From NCBI GenBank assembly GCA_950022655.1, contig OX465579.1:76705193-76769192 (forward strand): 64,000 bases of DNA. The letters run 5' to 3'. The notes beneath the pieces are model-generated. The model was not told the DNA's origin. It ran no database searches and worked only from the letters and a program-made list of their open reading frames with translations. This document shows positions 23,624 to 34,500 of the stretch, in pieces. This stretch comes from Alentia gelatinosa. Its lineage: Eukaryota > Annelida > Polychaeta > Phyllodocida > Polynoidae. Both the position numbers and the translations under genes were made by a program. Every line of letters starts with the position of its first letter. Position 1 is the first letter of the stretch.

Positions 23624-24578
23624 TCACAACAGAAACTGTTTGGAAGTGGGCATGGCCTCTGCCATATGGGTGGTTAGCTGGCCCAGTGCAAGCAGGGGAG
23701 AAATGGTGTAAAGGGTTGAGGTGTTGGACGCCCAGTCCCCCAGGCCCCTAATCCGTGCCTCTGGTACTGCTGCCCCCAATAGGAAGCTTGCGCCCCCTCT
23801 TCTGTTGCTATGGGAGCCGAGGTGGGAGGTATCTACCCCGCTCTCCCGGAGCGCAGTAAAAACCGCAGTCGTAAAGGCGGTGGCCACGAGAGGGATCAAG
23901 GGGTGTGCCTCATTAATGACCAACGCCGGGCCATCCAGAGGGGCATCCGGTGTAAGGGGGAAGGAGTGAAGATAAGCCTTCGCCGGGCACAGGGGGTGGT
24001 TGTTGATAACTGGAACTGGGTGAGTACGTGGACCACCTGATGGTGAGAGATAGGCCACCTGGTGTTAACACCACGTCCTTGCGCCGTAAATGGTGGGCCG
24101 GGTCAAAGGCCTTATCTGACAACGGGAGCACATTTGATTGTCTCAGGAGGCTGAAGAACATTGTTAAGACCGCTGCCCAGATGGCCACCATCCTTGGTGA
24201 TGCGATATCCAGGCTATTTAATAGGGTTAATAGCAAGTCCGGTGTCATCGGTTCTTTGCAGCACACCGCCCTCCTTGCCCCCCTTAGTATGAGATGAAGC
24301 TGGTAGTTGTCTTTGAGGGGGTCGCGTAACAGTCTCTCTTTGTATAAGTGGGATATTGCTCCCAAATACTGTCTCAGGGAGGAGAACTTCAGGCATGTTG
24401 AGAGATAAGCCACGTACCTAATTAGAGTTTGATTGGATGCCTGGAAAGGTTCAAGAGAATAAACTCTGCAAAAGTCCAGATACTTTTTCCTGTGGGATGC
24501 GTAGGCTTTGTTGGTATTGTGGCCAAAGGCATTGTCCGCTAGTGCCTTTCCCCTACAGTCCAACTGAGTAATATCCAT
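23624..24578 (-). pseudogene. Tyrosine recombinase (YR) of DIRS/Ngaro-like element
   Basis: Two overlapping frames (24578-23913 and 24058-23624) form one protein broken by a small indel near 24030. The first carries the N-terminal SAM-like helical region (NTNKAYASHRKKYLDFC) and the first catalytic arginine (FFSLLRQSNVLPL). The second carries the H-x-x-R box (GSHSNRRGGASF) and the C-terminal tyrosine (SNTSTLYTI). These match the R..HxxR..Y signature of tyrosine recombinases, which in this family join circular cDNA to the genome. It lies downstream of RT-RNase H, as expected. Confidence 0.8.
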
Positions 24579-24683
24579 TTAACTTAACGCATTAGCCTGT
24601 GTAGAGCGGTTCTAGCCTGTCCTCCTGGATGTGGCTTGCTGTGTCCCCTAATATATTGTAGCGCCCCTGGTAATACCTGACCT

Positions 24684-26239
24684 TCAGTCGGAAATTATAA
24701 AGTGCTGACAACCAGAAGATCTGTCGTAGCTCTCCATCACCCGGTAGTGTTTGAATGCTCCTTTGTTGATTATCGCCATCGCTGCCTGGTTATCCGAGTA
24801 AACATGCACCAGTCTGTTTCTCCATTGGTTGGCGAAGAGTCTGACTGCTGGTTCTAGGGCCAGCATCTCTAAGTAATTAATAGGCAGGTTTCTTACGTCC
24901 GGGCAGTCCTCCCATCTGACATGGTACCAACTTCTGCCATACACCCCCTGCTCCACTGAGACATGCGTCAATGGTTATGGGGGTGTAAACACACTTTTCC
25001 AATAGCGGGACCTGGCCGTTGAACATGACCAGGAAATCTGACGACCACTTGAGGTCGGGACGCATCGATGAGGTAATCCGTGTGCGGTGAGAGGGGGCCC
25101 AGCCTCCCCACGGTGGACTCTAACCTTGCGGGAAACTGTTCTGGCACTGAGCATATCATTTACTCTGCCTCTTGATGTTTAATGGTGTCTAACTCCACCC
25201 CTAAGAAGGTAAGGCACATTGTAGGCATAACCACTTTATTATAGTTCACTGCAAAGCCTAACTTCCTTAGGAGCTTGTGGAGCATATTGAGCGCCTCAAG
25301 ACATTCCTGGTTGGTTTTGCCTTTTACTAAAAAATCATCCAGGTAGGTGCATACATCCTGGTAGCCTAGGGACCGCATTATCCGACGAACACATTGGGTT
25401 AACCCTTTAACGACGGGTGCCTGTGGCCAAGTTACTGCCTGGAGGACAGTTGCTGGTGGCACTTCATACTCCTAGGGGACGGGCACATAGTCGTTAAACC
25501 CACAATTCAATTTTGTAATCATATGATATAATACAAAATAATAAATAACTTATTTCTTTTGAATAGAAATACTAATAATGATATAATGTATACATTCTGT
25601 GAAAATTTCATCAATGTTCCTCCATTATTTTTTGTTAAAAACGATTTTGTAGATTTTTGAGAAATGATGCCTCAAGGCATCATCCGCCCTGAGCCGGATG
25701 ATGCCTCAAGACATCATTCGCCCTGGCCTGGATGATGCCTCAAGACACCATTCGCCCTTAAAGGGCTAAGCAATTGAAAATGAATGCACTTAGGCGTGCT
25801 CCAAACATGAGGCGTGTATCATACAGATAAGTTGGTTTCCCTCTTCCGAAATCCCATTGCAGCCCTGCTAAGGAGAAGTCATCTCGATGAATTTTAACAC
25901 TGCGGTGACCATTAGATAGGTCTATTTTTGCTAAAAAAAATCACCTTGCGAAATGAAGTTCACCGCATCTTCTAGCGATTGATATCTGAAGCCTTCGTTA
26001 ACCGCATTGGTGTTGAGTGCAGAGCCTAAAGGCCTGCTTCCATCATGAATGAGTCTAATACCTCCATCAGGCTTTGGGATAGTGGCCAGGGCAGAAACAA
26101 TAAGTGGCTTGTCTTGGCAGGTCACATACCAGCCATTGTCCATTTCAATTTTTATTTGTTTCTGGACTAGCCCCTTTATTTCCTGTTGGGTTGCTGATCT
26201 GTGGTTGGGTTGCTCTGCTCCTGTCCCTTTTGTGCACAA
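24684..26239 (-). pseudogene. Reverse transcriptase-RNase H of DIRS/Ngaro-like element
   Basis: The RT starts in 26239-25931 (IPKPDGGIRLIHDGSRPLG). A run of eight T at 25934-25941 (plus-strand A-run) appears one base short and shifts the frame. The RT continues to about 25770 (GLQWDFGRGK...MFGAR), is interrupted by a piggyBac-type MITE (25403-25765), and resumes with the catalytic box CTYLDDFLVK. RNase H follows in other frames, with acidic residues in ITIDACLSG, NYLEMLAL and VHVYSDNQAAM. The frame breaks show it is dead. Confidence 0.8.
25403..25765. mobile_element. piggyBac-type MITE (363 bp) inserted in the RT domain
   Basis: The left end CCCTTTAACGACGGG and the right end (reverse complement CCCTTTAAGGGCGAATG) start alike. 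They are flanked by TTAA (25399-25402) and a one-base variant CTAA (25766-25769). TTAA targets and CCC-starting ends are the hallmark of piggyBac elements. Inside are three copies of GATGATGCCTCAAG-type words. Removing the MITE and one TTAA would leave the interrupted RT frame continuous across the site. Confidence 0.85.
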
Positions 26240-26364
26240 GTTTGATATCCTGAATCCCTATGTAACACCTGTGATAATAAATCATGATCACTGTCCAGTA
26301 CCAGTTGTTCCCAGGTCCCCGGTATCAGTGCTCCATCTGCTATACGGGCCTGGGTGTCACAATC

Positions 26365-27063
26365 CTAGGCAGACTTGTGTTGGAATCTGCACTTGTCTCC
26401 ATAAGGGCACTCACTGCTGTTTGCGAAGAGCCGGCACAATTCCTCCGGATCATGCCCTTTCTCTTGCTTGGTCGGTCTGTGTTTGCCCCCCTTCCTGTGT
26501 GGTTTGCTCATATTCTTCATAGCAGGCGCCGGTCTGGGTGGTGGTCCTGATTGTTTCTGTGGCACCAGGGCAAGGGCTTCGATGGATAACACCTTGTCCC
26601 CCCACATATACCCGTTCTGGGCCTGGAGCTCCCAGTAGCAAGTATCGAGCCCTAACACCGACGTCCATTCAAACTTACACGCCCGCTCAAAAATGTACAC
26701 TGTGTACGCCAGGTAGTCCTTGATATTGGTTCTAGCTAGGTCGCCATCCCTCATCAGCTGCGCCCCACTCTGCTATGGTGATGTAGACCGGTGTTGTTTC
26801 GTCCTCCTTCTTTCCGCTGTCTCTGAGAAGTTAGGATTGCCCAGCTTGGCCAAGCCTTGCTGCAATCGTCTGGCCTGACCACGCGGTATGTCTAGCTCCC
26901 TCACGTTGTCCGTAGTCATAATGACTAACATGTCAAAGTCTGTATACTCTTCGTTTGACAGTACCTCCATGGTTTTCCTTTTGAGGCCCTCTGATTTGGC
27001 CCATGCTGTGAACTCAAAATTGCGTCCCGGTTCTTGGGATTCTTCGCTGTTTTTGTCCACCAT
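26365..27063 (-). pseudogene. Gag of DIRS/Ngaro-like element
   Basis: Two frames (27063-26773 and 26754-26365) encode a Gag-like protein split by a break between 26773 and 26754. The first has a SAM-domain-like helical region with the words FTAWAKSEGLKRKTMEVL and NVRELDIPRGQARRL. The second ends in a C-x8-C-x5-C-x3-H finger (CRLFANSSECPYGDKCRFQH) expected to bind RNA. A polar, Pro/Lys-rich linker precedes the finger. Position upstream of the RT fits Gag. Confidence 0.7.
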
Positions 27064-27414
27064 GATGATAGCGTGTGCTGCGCGTGAGCCCCTGCAGAGA
27101 AGTGTCCAGTCTGTCCTGGTTAGGGGTGTAGGGTTGACCGTGGTGGGTCATCCGCTGCGCCCTCTCCCGTCTTTCATTTAAACCGCTATATATACTATAT
27201 GCTTCCGTATTCTTATATATAGGACAGGGATATTTCAAGATTTAGTTTTTCTCACTGGTTTTACACCACAGGGGCGGTAACTGAATCCATGAAATGAATT
27301 CAGTTAAAAATCCTAACGGGACACATATATACTGAGGTGAACCTCTGTATTTTTGCATCCCACACCACATAGACATTGTTTGATGAGAACCTTATTTTCT
27401 TTTATTTAGCATTA

Positions 27415-27877
27415 AGACCGGGCACCCACCAACTCCTATACACGCCAATGTAAACTTATACAAAATGACCATGTTGTAGTGTGTCGGGAGGCATATCGTA
27501 GCGTATCGGTGCGCATCGGTGCGCATCGGTGCGCATCGTAACTTATTGGGAGGGTCCATGAAAAAGGTGCCATGGTGCCGATACACCGCAATATAGCTCA
27601 CGATGCAACCAGCGTAATCAACCATTTTTCCTTCATAATTCCAGAAATAATGCATATTTATGATTGACATTTCATCTGTAGATAGAAAACAATATTATAT
27701 ATTTTATATGATTTCCCGTTCAAATTGTCACCTATAGACAATGATGCGCACCAACACACACCAGCACACTACGACAATCGATACATGATCGATTGTTGTA
27801 GAGCCTCTAAGATACAGGTTTTTTTATTATAGCGAGTGGAAATGCATCATTCGCATCGGTGCATGGCTGTAGCATTA
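27415..27877. mobile_element. MITE family D, left-end copy (approximate extent)
   Basis: After TTA (27412-27414) the sequence starts AGACCGGGCACCCACCAACTC. It contains four tandem GTGCGCATCG-type words (27510-27542). The word GGGTGCCGGGCCTT at 45006-45019 is the complementary end of another copy. The right end is not identified, partly because family B inserted at 27878. Confidence 0.45.
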
Positions 27878-28311
27878 GGGGGTGCGTCCACCAACCACGA
27901 CAGGGCTGCGACACGTGCCGACAAGAAAGTTCCAATCGCAGCCTTGTCGCAGCCTTGTCGTGAGAAGGGGGGCTGTCGTGACCCCTTGTCGCAGCCTGTC
28001 GGGAAGTGCACGCTCCACCTAAATATTCTATCGTAGACCTCCCGACAACCTCCCGACACGCCACGACACGCCACGACACGCCACCAAAATCGAACATGTT
28101 CGATTTTGTCGTAACCTTGTCGGAAGGCCCCCGACAGGCCCCCGACAAGCTTCATGTCACAGCCTGTCGTGGCCTTGTCGTAGCCTCTTGTCGGGAACTG
28201 TGGTCCACCAACCACGACAAGGCTACGACAAGGCTTCTAATCGTAGTGCTGTCGTGGACCCTGTCGGAAAGCCATTGTCGCAGCCTTGTTGTGGTTGGTG
28301 GACGCACCCCC
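27878..28311 (-). mobile_element. MITE family B, copy 1, complete (434 bp)
   Basis: Both ends read GGGGGTGCGTCCACCAACCA inward and both flanks are TTA (27875-27877 and 28312-28314), a three-base duplication typical of PIF/Harbinger insertions. The interior alternates TGTCG and CGACA words and has a central ATCGAACATGTTCGAT palindrome. It is the reverse complement of copy 2 (48497-48931), differing at only a handful of positions. It is non-coding and would need a transposase elsewhere. Confidence 0.9.
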
Positions 28312-29010
28312 TTATCGTAGAAACCTGACCAACTGCCCCGATATGCTTTACGATTTTGCTGCGATATGGAATTTGTATCAGGAGGTCAATATCCACTCCT
28401 CTCATAAGATCTCACACTCTGTAATTGGTATTCTCTACAATGTTCTCACTATGCTGTATGGGAGAAGAATAGGTGGCATCATTGAGATTATAGGAATCTT
28501 TGGGTTGCATTGCTGTACGTTTTTATCACGGGAGGCAGGCCAGTGGATTCTCAATGCTCTAAGCCTAGTTATTATTCTCTCATAGAGCGTAGTGAGAGTA
28601 CAGAATACCACTTAGATATTCTATTGAAACCCATTTGGTATTAGCCTCTTTAAGGAATCACGTCATTAGGCAGAACCATAAATGTTTTACTTAGAAGATG
28701 GTCGAAACTGTGTTAATAAAGATGTTGTGCCATTAGGGAACGAAACTATAGTAATGTATCCTTGGATAAAGATGCAAATAAGCCCCTGCTGAAACCCCAG
28801 GGGATGCTTACCTTGATGATAACATGGAGACATCGAATAAGGGCGAGAGAAACCTCAACGGTGGTGGTGGTCAGATCCAAGAGGTTATCTAGGCTAATGA
28901 GGAGCGGGTTTGCTTTGGGGTGTACTTTAAATCTAGGTTCAGCAGAGGTTTTTGCATGTTGATATGAGGGCCACATTCTTGGAGCCCCAAAGACGTACAA
29001 CACTCAACAT
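28312..29010. other. Non-coding stretch
   Basis: ATCGTAG and CCCCGATATG words at 28315-28400 may be the remainder of the family D element. Otherwise nothing is recognised. Confidence 0.4.
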
Positions 29011-29013
29011 TTA

Positions 29014-29300
29014 GACCTGGCGTCCACTGAGCTCCAAATCGTCTCAATATGATACGCCCTTTGATGTTCCTAAATTCTGATTACAATGCACGCCGATGTT
29101 CTTTTTGCTTGGGATACACCAAGTGAATTCCGGCAGTGATCTCCTGAATCGCCAAAAGAAATCTTCGTGTATATGCGATATCACTGCATAGTAAAATATC
29201 TCCCACCGACAATTTATCTCTGAACCAATAATAAAGTGAAAATAAAATAATAGCTCACATATAGATGTACGCCTGGCCTCAGTGATCGTGACATGCGAAA
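29014..29300. mobile_element. Family E element end, copy 2 (approximate extent)
   Basis: After TTA (29011-29013) it begins GACCTGGCGTCCACTGAGC, matching the end at 267. Only about the first 20 bases are shared, and the right end is not identified. Confidence 0.35.
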
Positions 29301-29984
29301 ATTGGTTACCCTCTGCGTAATATGTAAATATTTTTGGTTCTTTGGTACCATGTTATTATTAACACTTTCAAACATATCATTTGCTAAAATCTAAATATAA
29401 ATCGAGTACGTTACCTCTATCATTTACTCTGGTCCGGCTACCATTGATTTCCAATGTGCCCTAAATACCCCTAATTCCTGCCATGTCAAGAGGACGTCGT
29501 GGGTTGGGGAGAGGGTAGGAATAAATACCGATCGTGGATGTTAACGAACTTAGCCATCACAACAAAATATTGATTTCTCAAAGTTGTAGAAGAGGGGAGA
29601 GGCAATCCATGTTCCCGGCTGCACCCCTGACACGTTCGGTAGCATCTGGGGCCCCGAGGCAGTCTGAGGAGCCAGGGCACTGGTTTACAATGTTCCCAGT
29701 TAGATGTGGCTGTAAAGTGGACTTTATAGGAAGGGTCACCTTGACTGGATCCTTCCGTTAAGAATAGACAAACAGCATTAACCTGAAAACTCAGGAGTAT
29801 GACAAAGTGGCTTTGTTAAATGCATTTCATGCCTTTTTTTGGCTTCCTGTTGTTGTATTCTATATTTATCGATAAACCTATAAACTACATGTCTGTCGTT
29901 GCATGACCTTATTTCTGCATTTATCATAAAATCTATATACATTTATCAGGAAACCTGCATACACAAATGACAATACCCTTTTAT
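29301..29984. other. Non-coding stretch
   Basis: A slightly G+C-richer patch at 29590-29760 is open on the plus strand (75 codons, 29534-29761) but has no recognisable domain and no clear splice donor. I do not call it an exon. Confidence 0.35.
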
Positions 29985-30205
29985 TATCCACCGAATACAA
30001 AGTGTCCAGAGTAAACCTCAAGGAGCTGTATATGGACATACCCGGCTCATACGGGTATGTTGTATGCACTGGGTTACGATAAAGCATGTATAAATAAATA
30101 GAATACATATCGAAAAATAGTGCTAGTTTCAGATAAAAGCTCCTGGGATATATATATGCTCCTCGAAGTAAGCGCTCAGATATTACAACGTGTCATCCCC
30201 TTACG
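29985..30205. repeat. Rearranged copy of dispersed repeat I
   Basis: The left part (29985-30075) is the reverse complement of the right part of repeat I (TTATTATCCACCGAATAC... versus ...GGTGGATAA). The right part (30125-30205) resembles its left part in forward orientation (GTTTCAGATAAAAGCTCC, CAGATATTAC). The two pieces therefore face opposite ways. Confidence 0.5.
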
Positions 30206-30228
30206 GCCGCTAGTACTTGATCAATTTG

Positions 30229-30231
<3 letters not shown>

Positions 30232-30290
<59 letters not shown>
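30232..30290. repeat. (TA)n microsatellite, about 29 units
   Basis: Uninterrupted TATATA run. Open frames across it are artefacts. Confidence 0.95.
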
Positions 30291-30296
<6 letters not shown>

Positions 30297-30524
30297 TATA
30301 TCCCCTCAGTCTCCCAGTTCTGACCGGAATGAAGGTGAATATTGTTGCACATGTCTGGGTACCACCACGTCTAGGCTTCTTCAAACCAGACCTAGCAAGG
30401 CGCCATCAATAGTGACGGCAGGGCAATAACAATAAAGACCACCGCACTTGGAGCTGCTCACGAATACGTGAGCCACTTTGTCCTCGTTGGCCGTGCAGAC
30501 GGTGTTAGCTGGAATTGCCCCCTG

Positions 30525-30960
30525 CCACGTAAGGCAGTTCCTCTGCACCAAGTCAGTGGTGCTATCACTCAGTAGACATTGGCTAAGAAGGCTTACATAA
30601 AGCCCTTTTCCATTGGCGGAAAACAACTGTGTAGATGTTCTGTGTTCTCCTAATCGCCTATCTACATTTTGCGTAAGCAGTGCTAAAGGTCCGTCGGTCA
30701 ATGGAAACGGGCCTATACACAACGGTACCGGAAAGTGGACAAGATTGGGCAAGCCGGACCAACCAAACCCTCCATTTCAGCCACAATTAAATTCCCCATT
30801 TCAGGATATCAGACCCGTTCAATGAACAGCACCTTTTTTGTGTTTCAGTGTCAATTTCAGGAATTTTATCTGACTCAGGACCAACTGCATTGCTTTTCAT
30901 GACGTAAGGCAGTTCATCTGCATCATGCCAAGTCAGTGGAGATGTTACCGACCAGTCGCT
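30525..30960 (+). repeat. Direct duplication, about 375 bp apart, with MITE in one copy
   Basis: ACGTAAGGCAGTTCCTCTGC...AAGTCAGTGG at 30527-30570 recurs diverged at 30901-30945 (ACGTAAGGCAGTTCATCTGC). A CCATTTCAGGA-type word likewise recurs downstream (30771, 30799 and near 31155). Element G2 (30601-30713) sits in the first unit. Confidence 0.5.
30601..30713. mobile_element. Small MITE G, copy 2 (about 113 bp)
   Basis: The left end AGCCCTTTTCCATTGGCG and the right end (reverse complement AGGCCCGTTTCCATTGACC) are imperfect inverted repeats. The core AGCAGTGCTAAAGGTCCGTC is shared with copy 1. It is non-coding. Confidence 0.65.
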
Positions 30961-31228
30961 AGCCTGAAGGGAAAGCACGAACAACCATCTAATTAATGTA
31001 CCCAGCGTAGGTGAGAAAGACCAGGCAGTACCAACCATATAACTGTCTGTTTCATGACCCTTCAAACCCTCTGTTTTGGGGTCATCAAATTTTTTTTCTG
31101 GACCAATATATTTGTTCCAATACAACAAAATTATCTGTTTTACAACCAAACAAATTCAATTTCAGGACCAACCAACTCCCCGTTTTAGGAGCATCAGATT
31201 TTCAATTTGATTGTATCAGTATCTGAAC

Positions 31229-31511
31229 AATAGCATCATAATATCGTAAATACCTTTAAAAAATCATCGAGATTCATTGAATATTTCCAGATTTATAATA
31301 TATTCTAATATTAAAACTCAGCCTGAGATCTAGTTTAATGGTTGAATCGTGACCATAGGTTATGTTTTTGGTCCTCCAAAGGCATTCCTACGGTCTACGA
31401 TGTCCATGATCTAAATTATCGGAGAACTCCCGATAGGCTACGATTTGGCATTTCAAATCGTAGTCATCGGGAAGTATGTCGTAGACCATCGTGGTAGGTG
31501 GGGGTCCGGCT
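31229..31511 (-). mobile_element. MITE family A, truncated copy 3
   Basis: This is the reverse complement of the left part of the complete copy (47739 to about 48010). It shares the terminal ATCGTGGTAGGTGGG.TCCGGCT, the GGTCCTCCAAAGGC block and the A+T-rich block after it. The other half is missing. Confidence 0.7.
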
Positions 31512-34500
31512 TAAACAGGGCAGTTCGTAGTGCTCGAGCAAGCGTATGAGTGAGTTGTTTGCACGGCATGACGAGTAGCCAAGACCAGTATGTTTCTGGT
31601 CGTGTTTGTGTTCGTATGTGTAAATAATATCATGGGATGGCTACTAGTTGTAGGCACACTGTCGCGTAGGCAATAAAGTGACCATCTTGCCAAGGCAAAC
31701 AACTGATAGATGTCTAGTTTCTGTTCTTCAATTTTCCGTCTTGGGGTTGGGGTAGTCCTGCTTAAACCCTTCCCCGGGGCTATTTGGCTGCTATCAATAC
31801 CTACCAGAATTCAACGCATAAATAGGATATTACATGTCTTGTTACCCTGTGATATTTGAATCTACTGGTGGTGTTTTTAGAAAGCACAGAAATAGCGCCA
31901 CAGTAATTAGGGAACAACTACTGTTATCATTTCATAATGAACCCGCCACCTGTTGTGTTGTTTGGAATCGGAGCTATGTGCCCCATATGAATAATTAAAT
32001 CATTTTTCATTATACTACCCTTGAGTGTTTTGAATGTAACATTTACTTTGATATAAATGAGAGGTATTCTGCCATAATTTCCTTAGAACAAATGAAGAAG
32101 AATCTTTATGTAATATTTAATGGACTGATTTATTCTGAATTATTCGCGAGGAATGGTATTTAATAAATGCAATACAAACCGGTCTCCAATAAGAGTGACT
32201 GTAATCTCTTCAGACCAGACTCGCCATCACTTGGAGATTACTATGCGTCTGGTTTGGAAATTACGGCTGCCTGTATCTGAAACTAGTTAATATTGTGTAT
32301 GTCATCTGCTAGAATGTGTATCACACTATTGATCTGTCCCTCTGTGTCTCTCTCCCTGTCTGCATGTATGTATGTCAAACTCCCAGTCTGTCTCAGAATG
32401 CTCACATAGATTTCTCAGCCTACTGCAAAAAGACAATAACCTTTCAATATCCATGTGCCAAATATAAAGACCTGTTAAAATGATAGCAATCTCTTTATCG
32501 GTTTCATCTGAATCTTTGTATGTCTGTCTGCATGAAGGTCTATGATCTAGGGCTTCATCAAGTCTATGGTCAGGTCTCAGGCACAAGGCTGGGTGACAGG
32601 ATTGAAGGGAGTAAACCTGGTGGCTTGTCAGGTCTGTGCTAAGTGGGACTTGACACCAGTAGTTAAGTCTGTCCCATTAGTTATGATAGTCTGAATACAG
32701 AGTATTAGGTCTGTCTCATCAGATTTTAAAATATAAATTCCACATTTAGTCATCATTATCATCTGATAGTATGCTTTTTCTAGTAGTAGATTGAAGTATC
32801 CATAAATAGGTATTTATTATTTAATGGCAGGATTGACATAGTGAGTCCTTTAACTTCATGAAGACTATAAACAAAACGTTCTATATTTTTAGGAACCAAG
32901 TCAGAAGTAGAGCAGGGGAAATGTTCGGGCTGGGATACTGGACATCTGACCATTTTACCAGGCCTTTATACTTGGTGCCAAGATAGTAAATGGTTAGTTC
33001 TTTTACAGACATTTATTGACATTTGAACTATTTGAGCATAAATCATTTTTCATTAATTGCCATTTCATATTGTTTACCTAAGCTGATTAGTCAGCCTCAT
33101 TGTAATATATTATGTTATATCATTATTACTCATTATTATACAGCATAGATACTAATATGTGTAACTTTATTGTGTCTATGATTGAGAACATTTGATATGA
33201 TAGCACCCGGATATGTTAAAGGCCGGTTGAAAACCAAATGTAAATTTGAACTGTTGCCTAATAAAAAAGAAAAAAAAAGAACAACAACTCATTATGGCCT
33301 TCCCTCTCCCATATACTGGGACTCTAGTTGATAAGCAAGACAGATTATAAGACAGTTGTGAACACGGTTTCCTGTTGAGATTGATATGTTGGTGTTCAAT
33401 GGGCACTTTTATTCTCCCTTGTCATTTTCATCTGGGCTCTTCTCTTTTCTTTATCTTTTTTTTTCTTTTGGTTTAACAGATTTTTGGAGAAGACATGAGG
33501 TAGGATATAATATTTGCTTCTCTCATTCGAAGGCCCCCCTCCATTCACAGGGGCGGTTAAGTACACTACTGGGTGCCATTTGTACTCGCGGTATGAATGT
33601 CCGTATATTTTTATGATACACAGTCTGGTCACGTCTCTCATTGGCTTTATTCCAGTGAAATAGCGGGACGGATGGCTCACAACATAGTGGTGCAGTGTTG
33701 GGTGAATGTAGTACAGCAGAAAACCCTCAGGAGAACTACGATTCGGAGATCACATCTACCTATGCTGGGATAGTGAGAGGAAGTTCACACACTCTGTTGT
33801 GATATGAGCTTTGGCATTTCTCTATGATTGATTATGCATTTGCTTATGGTCTATGGATACCTTAAAATCGTGTTACTGAGCTGTCCTATTGTATGACAAA
33901 TATTTGTTTAGGAATATACATACTGATGAACAGTGCTTGTCATAAAAAAATTATTCATAATCTATTAATAGAGGACACATCTGAGAGTTAATCTTTATAA
34001 AGATTTCTGGAATAAAGGTTCATGAGCTTTAGAATTCTAAGACTATATTAAATCACGAGACACGAAACGTTCTTATTCTGTCATACTGTCTGTTAGGAAA
34101 TTCATCACCTGATGCTATCCAATTTACCAAGAAGAATTCTAATTAGGGAACGGGAGTTGTTTTGTCAAGTTCAATGATTAGTTTGAATATAACTTCACTG
34201 AATTGGCTTTTGTACTATCAGGTTTTGTACAAAATCAGTTGCGCCAAACAAACCAATTCATATTTGGAAAAACTCATGTATGAAGAAGGAGTAAATAAAG
34301 TAATTAAAAATGATTAGTGTGACATTCGTAATCTCTCTATGTATAAGCCGCCTTAATAATGGCGTCACTTAGTCACCTTTATCATGCTTAACTTCGCCTG
34401 GAGGCTGAGCCTATAGCGGGAACACACACGTAGTCCCGAATCAATTTCGTCGCATGCATTTTGGGATAGTGCTGGCAGGGCATGCTGATCTAAATAATAG

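Larger units (their letters stand above)
23624..27063 (-). mobile_element. DIRS/Ngaro-like tyrosine-recombinase retroelement, decayed
   Basis: On the minus strand the order is gag (27063-26365), reverse transcriptase with RNase H (26239-24684), then tyrosine recombinase (24578-23624). That order and the recombinase in place of an integrase define DIRS-type elements. I did not identify the terminal repeats needed to separate DIRS from Ngaro. The coding parts carry frameshifts and a MITE insertion, so this copy is inactive. Confidence 0.8.

Noticed and set aside
27807..28320. Open frames of 104-122 codons, with counterparts at 48447-49049
   Set aside because: They lie within and across the family B MITE and appear in several frames and both strands, reflecting its composition.
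30193..30429. Open frames with (IY)n peptides
   Set aside because: They arise from the (TA)n microsatellite.
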